Origin: Nissolia schottii
Lineage: Eukaryota > Streptophyta > Magnoliopsida > Fabales > Fabaceae
Length of the DNA stretch: 64,000 nucleotides
Reading direction: 5' to 3'
Assembly (NCBI GenBank): GCA_003254905.1
Contig: QANU01006985.1
Span: 693,993-757,992 of the forward strand
Shown piece after piece: positions 1 through 10,637 of this stretch. Within the stretch, counting starts at the first letter, position 1. Each line of letters opens with the position of its first letter. Both the position numbers and the translations under genes were made by a program. The notes under the pieces are model-generated. The model had not been told where the DNA came from and ran no database searches. It worked only from the letters and a program-made list of their open reading frames with translations.

Positions 1-2996
1 ATGATACTGTAAGAACTGGTATCAATTAAAAGAAGATTGCTGAATCTGCTGCTGATTTTATTAAATAAAACAGGAATTCCAATGGGGAATTTTCTGGCAG
101 AACATAAAACACTAGCCCAAGGGCTGCTGAATAACAAACGAAAATGAGAATAATAGCCTGGGAGTTAATGGATCCCTTGGTCCCCTTTGTTCTGTCTAAA
201 AACCTGAATTCTATTCTCCTCCCCAAAGAATCTCACTTATCCTAATTGGTGAGAGAGAATCATGGGTTGACTATTATTTCTTCCTAATATCTCTCCTTCC
301 CTAATAATGCTCAACTAAATTATTCTCTACTGATTTGTTAACAAATCAGATTTAATTGCTTAACAGATCAGATTTTATTCTGAATTAATCGCCCCCTAAT
401 CTGCTCTTTCTTCTAGAATAAACAAGTGGAAAAGGAATTATTTCCTTTCCTTTTTTTGGGCCAAATCGGCTGCAGCTGTTGGGTGGTTTGTAACAGATAC
501 AAAGCGACTGAAAATGAATACGATGACAAATATAATGCTATCATTTGATAGTGATACTATCATTTTTCTTTTAATAAAATGTCAAATGGCTACACCTAAA
601 AGATCATAATCAGATGAATGGATGGCTTATTTCGACAAGAATACAATAAAATAAACTAATCAAGCATATATTTCAGATGTGCAAAAGAAGTAACTGGGGG
701 TAAACAAGTTATGTTGACCTTGGACCAAGATATTGGAGTTTTCGAGAAAGGCTCAATTCCAGCATAGGCAGGTGGTAATGACTCAAGACTCTCAACTATG
801 TGGATATCATCTTTTAGTGTATTAATAAAATGCTTCCAGTCAAACAAATCCTTGAATCCACTGCAAATATATTGAAACAAATCAAGTCGTAGACCACAGA
901 AAGTATTTAATCAGAGAATTATCAAGCTGGAAATACATCATTTGGTAGAAGTTATAATTTAAAAAGTGATAGCAAACGGGATAACAAAATAAGCCAACCT
1001 CTCATCAGCCCAGTAGGAGGTGTGATCAAGAGAAGGAAGAACAAGTGTCGCCTTCATAATCTTAGCAACAGCAACCATATCACATATCTGCAATTAAAAT
1101 ATATCTACAGATTAAATTATGCTTGCTGCCAAACTTTCTCTAATATAATATCATCAGAAATCAACACAGCCAGACCCCAAATCTCATCTGATTCAGCCCA
1201 CCATTGGCATTTACAAGGATGTACCCATTGGTCTTTGCATCTAGCTCTGACAAGAAAAAAAAAGGAAGAGAGTGAGAAGAGAGAAATCTCAGAATAAGCT
1301 ACTGCATAATAGGAGATAGGAGTGCATTGATTCATACTTTTATGGTTTTTTGACAGGTCTATGCACTGGGTGAAATTGTCACTGTTTGGTTTAGTCCAGA
1401 TGCCTGATTCCTGAATAAAAAGCAAACTTTTATATGAAGATGCAAAGACATTACTAAATAGGACTATAAACCTTTCATTCCATCTTTTTTCCCTTGTTTC
1501 ATTTGGTAATCAAATAGAATACAAAAGTTCGAATAATAAACCAGACAGCTTAGGATATAGACTTGAGACTTACTTCAGCCACGGCAGTCTGGCTGCCAAC
1601 CACTCCTGTTGCTACTGTCTTTAGAGTTCGCTCAACATCACTTGCTCCCTCCCTATTAGCATAACCAACAGACTCCATTAGATATAGTCTACCAATGGAG
1701 TCATGTAGTTCCTGATAAAAGGGTAAAATAATTTACTTAGTAAGATAAGAGATCCAAACACCACACCACCCTCACACCCATAAAAAAGAAAACAAAGCAA
1801 TGCAAGGAGACATGCATGTAGACGTCAAAACAAATCATGAACTATCTAGTTTCTTAGTCCACGCCGGTTGCCTAGCATTGGGAATTTTAACAATTTGATG
1901 CAATATGAATATGTCTTTAGCAAACAGTAGATATGGGATACAAATTAATGATACAACAATCTGCAACAATTAGCAAGTGAAGCATTTCCAAGGATTGTCC
2001 TATAGAATCCAATAGCTCTCACAAAAGTCTATAATTCCACACACAACCAAAGACCAAATTACTAATACCAAATGATGCAAATACAAAGTCAAAGTGCCCA
2101 CTTTTAGAGAATAGTATTAATGGAACTAGGGTGTTCACTCGCAAGCTAAAACCTGATTAACAAATTAGACCTTTTTTCCAGATTACAAAAACCAACCCAA
2201 AAAAAATAAATTAAAATAACAAAACGACTAGATGTCTCGGTCAACCGATTAATGAATTAGCACAAGCTTTCTTCAGTGATATTAGAAAAAACTAAAAAGA
2301 GATAAAGCTTCCCACTTTTGAGAAACTGATTAACACTAAGCTCTTAATAACACCCCCCCAAAAATTAACTTTTATATCTGTTTTAATAAAAACAAAAACT
2401 TGATCAAACATCACAATCAAACACTAAAAATTAACGCATGATCAACATAGCTGACACATATGGCAGCGCAAGATGCTAACCTTATTGTCATTTTCAGCTC
2501 TTTCTATGGCAGATCCAAGCCACCCAGTGGCGCAAATCTTGAGCAAACCGAGGAACAAGCACACCCCACAGAACAAAAAGAACATCCAATGCCCAAGCTT
2601 CTTCCTTTCCCTCAGACCCAACTCCACAACGATCGATTCAATGGGTTTCCTCAGCAACCCCTTCACCACGCCGCCGTGAACCCGGTGGGTCACGTGATGA
2701 AGGTGGTGGTGGTGGTGGTGATGAACCTGCTTCCTCTCCGGCACGGGCTCCAAGGCGCCTCCTTCGGAAGTAGGGAGGGACAAGCCGCCGCCGCCGCCGA
2801 TGATTTCCGATCTGGGGGAGTTGATTTGGAGCTCGACCTCATTGGCGGCGCCGTGAGAGTTGCCGGAGTTGGTGGCGGTGGTGGTGGCGTTGTTGTTGTT
2901 GCGCTTGAAGGAGTGGGCTCGGCGGGTCATTGGGCCCGAGAAACGCGGGCTGTTGACCCGCTGAGAGACGCCATCGGAGGCAGTGTTGTGACCCAT
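1..2996 (-). CDS. O-fucosyltransferase family protein (5' part; continues off the left edge)
   Basis: Six exons are readable on the minus strand: 2996-2481, 1711-1574, 1410-1338, 1246-1176, 1087-999 and 860-719. All have GT-AG introns and one open frame, giving 318 complete residues. The ATG at 2996 is the first in frame. The protein starts with a long polar cytosolic tail (RRAHSF, an Asn/Thr-rich run, a seven-His run near residue 92-98), then one hydrophobic segment at about 136-155, which fits a Golgi type II membrane protein. The lumenal part has the family signature [10 protein letters not shown] (about 255-264), [10 protein letters not shown], and FKDLFDW followed by the LPPAYAG stretch. 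These are hallmarks of the plant PF10250 (formerly DUF246) putative O-fucosyltransferases, which are thought to add fucose to proteins or cell-wall glycans in the Golgi. The acceptor substrate is unknown. The C-terminal half of the enzyme lies outside the window. Confidence 0.9.
3..500 (-). mobile_element. Solo LTR (probably Copia-type) with 5-bp target duplication
   Basis: A 488-bp block at 8-495 begins with TG and ends with CA, and is flanked by the identical 5-mer GATAC at 3-7 and 496-500. That is the signature of an LTR that recombined down to a single copy. On the minus strand it reads TGTTACAAACC...TTCTTACA, with an AATAAA-like signal near its end, so the minus orientation is preferred. 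It lies in the intron after the last visible O-fucosyltransferase exon, in the same orientation as that gene. No internal region is present. Copia is a guess from length and end sequence. It cannot be dated from a single LTR, but the perfect target duplication suggests it is not very old. Confidence 0.8.
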
Positions 2997-3044
2997 TTTC
3001 TTCTTCTTCTGCTAATGATTGGATTCAGTGAATATCGCCATTAA

Positions 3045-4690
3045 TAGAGCAAACAAAGCTTGTAGTTGTAGTAGGAGCAGTAGCTGTCGTTGTTGAAGTT
3101 GAGCTTGTATTTTTTTTTTTTCTTCCTTTTCTCTCTCTTAAATTGCGCGTTCGATATCCATCAAATATGCAAAATGCTTCGAAGATTGTTCGCTGTTCTT
3201 TCTTTCCTGTATTTTGTTTTTCTTTTTCTCTTTTTGGGAAAAGGAAATTACTAATTTGGGATTTGAAGGTGATCGATATGGATGCCGGGTAATATAATTC
3301 CGGAAAAGCATAGTGGTGCATTCTTTTATTTTTCCTTTTGTGAATTTTGACTTGATACATTGTTCTCAAACAAGTAGTCATTCTCAAACAAGTAGTCATT
3401 CTCACTTTAATCTTATTAAATTTGGGTTTAATATTAAAGTTGGTCCTAGGAAATGTTTTGGTGGATATTTTGATCCTTAAAAAAATTAAGAGTTAATATT
3501 TCAGGATATCAGTGTAAAGTTTAAGAATTAAATAAGGTATTAGTTCAAAAATTAAAGTGCAACTAAGTTCTTATAAAAAAATAAATTTGAGGCTAACTTA
3601 GTCCCTTTGTCTAATTTTTTTAATGACTAACACGGGCAACGGAAAAATATTTTAGAAACTAAGTTGACTCAAAAAAAATTTATGACTAATTTAATACTTT
3701 AATTTTTTTTAAGACCAAGTTGGATATTAAGACATTTTTTAATGACCAATTTAGGTATCAACTCTTAATTTTTTTTTATCAAAAGTCAGTAATTTAATTG
3801 ACATCTCTCTTAATATAGTCAATGAATCGTGTGTTTGATTCTTCTAAAAAAAATTAAAAATGATATGTATCTTAAAGGTTAAGAAAGAATGAGAGGCACA
3901 TAACTAAATAATTTGTGTTTTAAGTGTGTGGGATGAAATATATTGTTCTTACTGACCCAAGGGTCAAGCTAACCAGTTTAACAAATTCGAACCAACATTT
4001 TGAAATGAAAAAAAAAACTAATTATTTTTTCTTTTTTAATGTGTGGAGTAGAGTTTTTGTTAAATTTTAAGTGCACCATAGACTTCATAAATAACACGTC
4101 GTTTATAATGATACTCGTTTCTTTAAAAAAAACTCAGTCACTAATCCTTAAAATTTGCAATTTTTTAGATATCTCATCGTCGTCTTCATATTTTTATTTG
4201 TTTCTTCTTCTACAGTTACTCGGATAGATGAAAGTTAGTACGGCTAAAAATGTATTTATTATGTACGAGGTCTGTATTTTCATCAAGCTATTTGTTCCAA
4301 ACCAGTCAGATGAGAGGTAAATTGTTTTCTCCTATATAAATTCAATTTTCAAAAAGTACTCTTGTTAAAAGTGGGAGTGATTTTTAACTTGTCCTAAAAA
4401 TTATAGAGCAACATCTCTTACAATTTAAGAATGAAAAAAATAAATGCGTGAATTCGAATTTTGTGGGTGAAGGTATATAAACCCCTTGAAAAATGCAATA
4501 TTTAATATCTCTTATACATGTTCAAGGAGGTTAGGACTTTTTCTTGACTTTCAAGAGATATATTGGCGTCTAATCCATCAACCCAAGCCTTTTTTTTATA
4601 TATAAAATAAAGAAAGAGCAGTAAAAAGGAAAAGGAAAAAGTATATAATATTTATAATATAAAAAATTAATAGAAATACTAATAATTTAT
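3045..4690. other. AT-rich spacer
   Basis: No gene is supported. The stretch contains the likely promoter of the O-fucosyltransferase gene (3000-3300) and an 18-bp exact tandem duplication near 3364-3403 (unit TTCTCAAACAAGTAGTCA). At about 3480-3780, weak inverted similarity around AAAATTAAGAGTT suggests an eroded inverted-repeat element. Short ORFs here lack coding character. Confidence 0.5.
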
Positions 4691-5094
4691 GGTAAATACT
4701 ATTTTATTTCTGAAATAACGGAGGTGTGGTACCTCTATTTCTTAAATTAATCATATTAAATAGAAAAACAATTAAATTCATCTATTTATTTATTTACTTA
4801 AGTACTATTATAAACTTTATATCTAAATTCCTTTATTTTTTATTTATGTTAATTTGACCTCAAATATTATTTTTTAAATTTATTTATTTTTATTTTTAAA
4901 AATAACTATTTTAATATGCAGGTTTTTATTTAGATTGAAAGATAATTTATGTTTAAGAATAATGATATTTGACATTAAATTAAAAGGGAATAAAATAAAT
5001 AAGTTAAAATATAATATTTAAGTAAAAATATTAATTTTAATTCCTTTAAAAAAATGTCCAATGCCTCCGTTTCTTAAGAGGTACAGTTATTCAC
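4691..5094. mobile_element. Possible terminal-inverted-repeat element (MITE-like)
   Basis: The left end reads GGTAAATACTATTTTATTTC and leads into AACGGAGG. The reverse complement of the right end reads GGTGAATAACTGTACCTCTT and leads into AAACGGAGG. The two ends, about 32 bp each, match imperfectly over this span, and the 400-bp interior is AT-rich and non-coding. A clean target duplication is not visible (CTAAT occurs on both sides), so the superfamily is uncertain; Mutator-like is possible. Confidence 0.4.
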
Positions 5095-6280
5095 CCTAAT
5101 TCATACCCTTGCAAGTGCTTTATGTGTTGGGCGTGAAGCCAATTTTCTATACCTGACAACCATTAACAGGTTGTTAGTATGAAAATGTTCATGCTACTTC
5201 AGAACTAACAAGGCACCCGACACGCCTCTTCGGCTTTCGATCATACGTCTCTGTACAACTTTATTAGCTGGATATAACGCTTTCACATGTATATATTGCA
5301 TTTATAAAATATATAAAAATAAATTCACAATCATCGTTGCCTCGCATAAAACAAATGTTATTTCTTCCTTAATCTTTAATGCATCGATCCCTACTCTTAC
5401 GTACACGTACAAAGAGTATTTGTACTGCGTGTAAATGTTTTGAAGCTTAATTATATTTTAGCATATTCTTACTTCAAACATGTAATTTTATCTGTATTAT
5501 GTATAGACAAATAGTTATGATGAGCAAATTGCAAATTTTCAGATGTGAATTCAAAGTCTGAAGCAAATTCAAAATATAAAAATTTTAATTACACGTTTGG
5601 ATTTTTGTTGCGGCGTACTAAAATTAATTTTAAAGGCTCAAAATCAATTTTATGAATTTTTTTCTTCTTGTTTGGTTTTCCAAAGCCAATTTTAAATCAA
5701 CTTTAACTTCTACTATTAACTCTACCAAAACCAACATTAAATTGCGTCTTGTGTTTAGACAATAGTAGAACCCATGTTTATAGAAAAGTATAAAGTGAAA
5801 ATGTAACTGAGTATAAACCATGTGAAACGATAAACATGTATTTTGACCACAAATATTCATATACATGGGACCATGCACCTTTCGAAGATGACGTGTGTTT
5901 TTGTTTATCAATTTTCGAAGATGGCATTGATTTTGTCCTGACAAGGAATTTCGTGGGTAACAGACTAGTTGTTAGTTTTTCATCCCCCCCCCCCCCCCCA
6001 TGTAGCAATTGCATGCTTGAATGCTTCCTTATACGGTGTTTATAAAATATGATAATGTTTTGCATACAATTCTGTCAATTTTTATATAATTCATTCTTTT
6101 TAATATGGGTTTTCTCTCTTTTGTTTTTATTCTTTTTTTTCTCTTTTTCCTCAATCTCCTATCATTTTTTTTTCATTTTCATCTTATTCTTTATGAATCA
6201 AAGAGTTTTCATTCTCATTTCCATCATATTCGTTATTTTTTATTTTTCAAATGTCCACGCATGCTTGTTTAAAAGTTTTT
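5095..6280. other. Spacer without a recognised gene
   Basis: AT-rich sequence with two overlapping short ORFs near 5780-6060 that show no known domain. A run of 16 C residues lies at 5984-5999. The 6049-6290 stretch is T-rich and codes only for Phe/Leu-rich low-complexity peptide. I see no supported gene. Confidence 0.5.
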
Positions 6281-6640
6281 GCATGTCTAATTAAAAGTTC
6301 GTGCATGTGTATATATATTTTTTTTGCATTTTTTTTTTCAAAAGTGTGCATGTGAACACAAGTTTTCTTTTTCATTTTCGTTTATGTCTCCGTCATATTT
6401 TTAGTTTTTGTTATTGAAAATTCTGTGCACGTCAATTCAAAAGTTTGTGCATATGTTTAAAAATGTTTGTGCATTGTAGAAAGTGAGTCCACACGCTTAA
6501 AGTGTGAGTAGGAAGGTGGAGAGAGGATACAACAATTACTTTTTGGTATTTAATGTGCCGTATATGCAGTTTGATTTGGTTTCGTATTTGAAAAAATTTG
6601 TGAATGTGTATGTAAAAGTTTATGTACTCAGTAGATTATG
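6280..6640 (+). repeat. Degenerate array of an AAAGTTTGTGCATGTG-like unit
   Basis: At least six loose copies of a short unit resembling AAAGTTTGTGCATRTGT occur here in one orientation (for example near 6293, 6441, 6465 and 6595). The same GTTTGTGCA core makes up the foldback array at 33.3-33.7 kb, so this may be one arm of a related element. No ends or target duplication were found. Confidence 0.4.
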
Positions 6641-6899
6641 GATTAACAACATAATTGACAGTATTTGAATTATACACCTAACATTACTATAAAATATCCA
6701 TATATCAAAACCACACATTTGTAAACTTACCGAGCCTAGTCAATAAAGCATATATAGATTAAATTATTTCTAACAACAACAATGTTTTGTAACCAACAAA
6801 AAAAATATGTACTAAAAAATTGACAACGATGTTTTTACTCCTCTTTAATTAAAACAAAAATATGTACTGGGCATTCAAACCGCGACAGAACCAAGTCCA

Positions 6900-7854
6900 A
6901 CTCAAACTAAAAAACCATGGCATGCACGGTATTACCGTCAAAAAATGATCCACAGTATTACCGTTAAAAAACACGAAAAAATTCGACGGTAATGATTTCT
7001 AAAACGAATTGGATTAATTTTGGTCACGATTACCGTCGAAAAACAAAGTTCGACAGAAAAACTATTGGTAACATTTGGCGCCATGTGGTGTGGGTTTAGG
7101 CGAAAGTATTACCGTAAAAAAAAAGCCAACGGTAGTCGGTTGGAAATTTAAGAGACGCACGTGAGCACAACGCACGTGATGTTGGGGTTATTACCGTCGG
7201 ATATTTCTAACAATAAAGAGTCTGAATCTAAAGAGGCACACGTTTATCCCACCTGTGTAACGTTGAATCAATTACCGTTAGACAAATCCGACAATAATGG
7301 GCTGGAAGTGTGAACTAGTGCGCGTGTTCTCCACGTGTGTAACGTTCGAGTGGTTACCGTAAAAAATTTCTGATGGCAAATGTCTGAAATTATGAACAGG
7401 TGCACGTTTTCCATGCGTGTAACGTTCGAACTGGTTACCGTTAAACAAAAATGACGGTAACAGTCTCAGAGTATGAAAGGTCACACGTTTTCGCATGGTC
7501 CCAACAATTGTGTCATTAGTGCAGTTACCATCAAAAAAATCCGACGGTAATTGTTTTATATATAGTGCTCCTTCGTTCCTCCGCCTCTCACTCCCTCACT
7601 TCCACTCACTCCTCCATTCTACACCTTCCTCCTCCGCGCCGTCCAATTGTTTCACCGCCGTCACCGCCACTGGGCCTCCACCGACAAGTTAGTTGTACTT
7701 TTAATTTTTATATATTTAGTTGTAGTTTAAATTTTTTAGATATTTAGTTTTATTGTATATATATTTAGTTTTAATATATATGTGTTGATATTATGTTAAT
7801 ATATATTAGTTGTATTATGTTGATATATTAAGATATAGTTGACCCCTGAGCATG

Positions 7855-7892
<38 letters not shown>

Positions 7893-7985
7893 TTGTATAT
7901 ATATTATAAGATATGTGATATTATGTTGATATGTTAATATATATTAGTTGTATATATATTATTTTAATTGAATTAGTAACCTGTA
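6900..7985 (+). mobile_element. CACTA-related fragment: subterminal motif array plus promoter/leader
   Basis: From 6925 to 7555 there are many alternating copies of TTACCGT(C/T)(A/G)AA and its complement-type CGACGGTAA. These sit in imperfect tandem units of about 75 bp that also contain CACGTGTGTAACGTTCGA. The array ends at a TATA-like TTATATATAG (7555-7564), followed by a C/T-rich leader (7570-7690) and AT-rich, intron-like DNA with a long TA run near 7856-7889. This is the layout of a CACTA transposon end and resembles the right half of the element at 8067-11246, seen from the other direction. No CACTA terminus was found on the left, and the right part stops where the RRM-like gene copy begins. 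I therefore read it as a truncated relative. Confidence 0.5.
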
Positions 7986-8599
7986 GGATAGTGTGGTTGC
8001 GTATAAGATATTATGGAGGAGCGGGATATATGTTCGCGAGGCCGCATGCTTCGAAGGAGTGGGAGACACTACAAGAAATTACACTATTTTCGTCGGTATT
8101 TTCCGTCGGTTATGAGCCAGTTACCGCCGGTACATTATGTTTTCGACGGATTTAGCGTCGGTCATCGGGCCGCCGATAAAGGGTTCGATGGAAACCAATT
8201 TTGCGTTGGAGGATGGAAGTTGACGGTAACTTGAACCGGATTTCCGTCGGAACAATCCGACGCTAATAATAATAGTATTTTCTGCAAATATTATCGTCAC
8301 CTAGAACCGACGCTAATATTCTGTCGGTTAGTATTTACCGTTGTCGTCGATAATTGTGCTCCATTATACCGTCGGCTATAATTGGCAAATATTAAAAAAA
8401 AATTCGTTGGGGATTATTTTTGAATGATTGTTATTTATTTGAGTAACAATATTTATGTAAATAATATGATAATTTTATAATTAAATAAATAATTAAATAA
8501 TATGTAATATACGATTACATTGATAGTGAGAGTTACAACAGATTAATGCATGTATCCCCATTAACAAAAATAACAAATAAATTCACAAAGTAGTACTTC

Positions 8600-8601
8600 C
8601 C

Positions 8602-8637
<36 letters not shown>

Positions 8638-8645
8638 TTGTGTGT
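8600..8645. repeat. (TA)n/(CA)n microsatellite
   Basis: A TATATA run passes directly into a CACACA run inside the CACTA element. Confidence 0.8.
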
Positions 8646-8714
8646 TTAGATTAATTACATAGTTAAAGAAGCAAATAATATACACAATATATTCAAAATT
8701 AAAGTACAATATAT

Positions 8715-9071
8715 TCAGTCATCCACAGAGCCTTCATCATCCTCTACGTCATCCTCAGAATCATCCACATCCACGTCCACATACACGTTCCCATCTACGT
8801 GTACGTTCACGTTCACGTTCCCATCCACGTTGACGTCCATGTGCACGTTCCCATCCACGTTGATGCCCACGTGCACGTTCCCCACGTTCACATCCAAGTG
8901 GACGTTCACGTCCTCGTCCTCGTCCTCGTACCCGTCCCAGAAAGGGGAGTCGTAGTCAGGCTCATCCCAAAAAGGGGAGTCATAGTCAGGCTCGTCAGAT
9001 TCGGGTGGGGTTGTTACGGGTTCGTCATCTTCAATGACGATAGGAGCAGAAGGATGATCGCCTAAAACCAT
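8715..9071 (-). CDS. Short acidic repeat protein inside the CACTA element, function unknown
   Basis: The ORF starts at an ATG at 9071 and encodes 118 residues; I do not recognise it. The first third is acidic and Pro-rich and contains two adjacent copies of DEPDYDSPFW (about residues 27-46). The remainder alternates Val with Asp/Asn/His in repeats of the type VDVNVHVDGNV and ends in an Asp/Glu/Ser tail. The repeats follow a DNA repeat of roughly 30-36 bp, so part of the regularity may come from minisatellite expansion. The reverse frame is also open, which weakens the coding case. It lies downstream, in the element's minus orientation, of the promoter-like GC-rich leader. It could be a remnant of the second CACTA gene, captured DNA, or non-coding. 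Confidence 0.35.
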   Translation of the reverse strand: MVLGDHPSAPIVIEDDEPVTTPPESDEPDYDSPFWDEPDYDSPFWDGYEDEDEDVNVHLDVNVGNVHVGINVDGNVHMDVNVDGNVNVNVHVDGNVYVDVDVDDSEDDVEDDEGSVDD

Positions 9072-9234
9072 ATGGAGCTACGCTATAGAAACTTAAGTTC
9101 ACAATGTATTATCAGAAAGCAAGCTACACTAGCTATACACTTAAGCTCACAAATATATACATACACCCTTAAGTTCAAATCTCCTATGATTCACAACAAT
9201 TCTAATTTCTCAACTAGTGGCAGACAATTCCAAT

Positions 9235-9405
9235 CACACACAAGTACACAAACACACAAACACACAACCTCACACACAAATACACAAACACACACACCCA
9301 CAGAACCACAAACAAATACACAAACACACAACACACATCAGTCGCGCACACAAACACACCCACACAACACACATCAGCTAGCTAGCCACACACGCAAACA
9401 CACAT
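9235..9405 (+). repeat. AC-rich microsatellite-like tract
   Basis: Imperfect ACACAAACACAC-type repeats fill this stretch of the CACTA interior. The translated Thr/His/Gln peptide is a by-product of the repeat. Confidence 0.75.
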
Positions 9406-9479
9406 AGTGTCAATCCCAAATCACAACACACACGTTAAACAGAGAAAGCAGAGATAGTGTAGGAGAAGCTGGTTGACCT

Positions 9480-9810
9480 GTAGTTGCGGAGTGGAAGTGG
9501 TGGCGCGGCAGTGACGAGCGCGGTGGAGAGGAGAGGATGGCGCGGCAGGGGCGAGGGCGGTGGCGAGGGCGCGGGCACGGCAGTGCGAGGGCGGGGGCGA
9601 TGCGGGCGCGGCAGTGCGAGGGAGAGGGCGGTGCGGTACAGTGCGCGACAGTGCGAGGGCGAGGGCGGTGCGGGCGCGGCAGTGCGAGGGCGAGGGCGGT
9701 GGAGAGCAGAGGGTCGTGGAGAGGAGAGGATGGCGCGGCAGTGGCGACGGCGCAGGCGCGGCAGTGCGAGGGCGAGGCCGGTGCAGAAGATAGGGCGGTG
9801 GAGAGAAAGA
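9480..9810. repeat. GC-rich minisatellite in the CACTA interior
   Basis: Repeated units built from GCGCGGCAGTGCGAGGGCGA, about 30-36 bp long, with at least six partial copies. The block is far more GC-rich than its surroundings and is open in several frames on both strands, giving Arg/Gly- or Pro/Ala/Arg-rich peptides that I regard as artefacts. By position it could be the transcribed leader of the element in minus orientation, like the C/T-rich leader at 7570-7690. Confidence 0.7.
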
Positions 9811-10172
9811 AGATGAAATGAGGATAATAGAAAGGAAAACTGGTTAAGTAATCTGCCCGACGTATTACCGTCGGATATCACCGACAGTAACTTCAAATAA
9901 CCGCCCGTAAAAATCGAATTCAAAACGCAGCGTTTAAGTAAAAATTTACCGTCTGTTAACTACAGAGACCGACGGTAACCAAATAAATTTGGCGCCAAGT
10001 GACATTATCCAGAACCAATTTCGAAGTCATTACCGTCGGGACTGTCTACCGACGGTAACGCTTCCGTATTTTCCGTCTGTCACCACTGACGGTAAATTTC
10101 GGTTAGGGTTTTGCTGTCTGAATATACCGACGGTAATGCACACTTAATTTTTTGCTAAGCCCTAGCGACACT

Positions 10173-10300
10173 TTAATTGAGCGATTGATAAAGGCCAAGA
10201 CCAACATAGTTGTAATCAAGTTGGGAAAACAATAATATGATAATCCCCAACACCTGATTACAACCACCTTGGCCTTGGCCTTTATCACTCTCCCAATTAA
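10173..10300. ncRNA. Candidate small-RNA-type hairpin A inside the CACTA element
   Basis: The left arm, 10173-10225, begins TTAATTG and contains GATAAAGGCCAAG and TTGTAATCA. It pairs with the right arm, 10245-10300, across a 19-base loop, with roughly 10 mismatches or bulges over about 55 bp. Size and shape resemble a plant microRNA precursor or a young foldback locus. Transcription is not shown by the sequence, and the strand is unknown. It shares TTAAT, GATAAAG and CCAAGA in the same order with hairpin B next to it. Confidence 0.45.
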
Positions 10301-10352
10301 CGTGGCACCAGTAATAAGCTTAGTAAAAATTAGATAATAATTAAATAATCAG

Positions 10353-10456
10353 CCAGTTAATGAATGATAAAGTCCAAGATGGTGGTAGTCATCACTATTC
10401 CCCCAACGGGACAGCTGATAATTACCATCATCTTGGACTTCGCATCCATTAAATGG
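10353..10456. ncRNA. Candidate small-RNA-type hairpin B inside the CACTA element
   Basis: The left arm, 10353-10402, begins CCAGTTAATG and contains AAGTCCAAGATG. It pairs with the right arm, 10408-10456, across a loop of about 5 bases. The central AAGTCCAAGATG block pairs without mismatch, and the arms are about 50 bp with around ten mismatches. It looks like a diverged duplicate of hairpin A, 53 bases away. Whether it is transcribed or processed cannot be told from DNA alone. Confidence 0.45.
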
Positions 10457-10637
10457 CTCAGTTTACACACCGGCGGCAGACTGATAACCAAATTAAACTA
10501 ATATCACGTCCACGACGACAAAAGCATCGCACGACGGATAATAAATGGGAGAATCGATGAGAGAAGAGAAGAGAATAGAAAATATGGTGCAATTTAGAAG
10601 GATGGGGAGAGGGGCATTTATACTATTCGGCCAACGA

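Noticed and set aside
2460-3044. Open frame on the plus strand over the O-fucosyltransferase first exon
   Set aside because: It is the antisense of a real exon. Its poly-Val/Gly content comes from the His/Asn-coding repeats on the other strand.
8799-9065. Plus-strand frame rich in Val-His-Val
   Set aside because: It is the antisense of the acidic ORF and a product of the same DNA repeat.
9435-9923. Several overlapping long frames (Arg/Gly- or Pro/Ala-rich) on both strands
   Set aside because: They come from a GC-rich minisatellite that lacks stops in many frames. No domain or codon bias supports a gene.
10103-10288. Short minus-strand frame across hairpin A
   Set aside because: It is explained by the foldback itself; the arms impose the repeat in the peptide.
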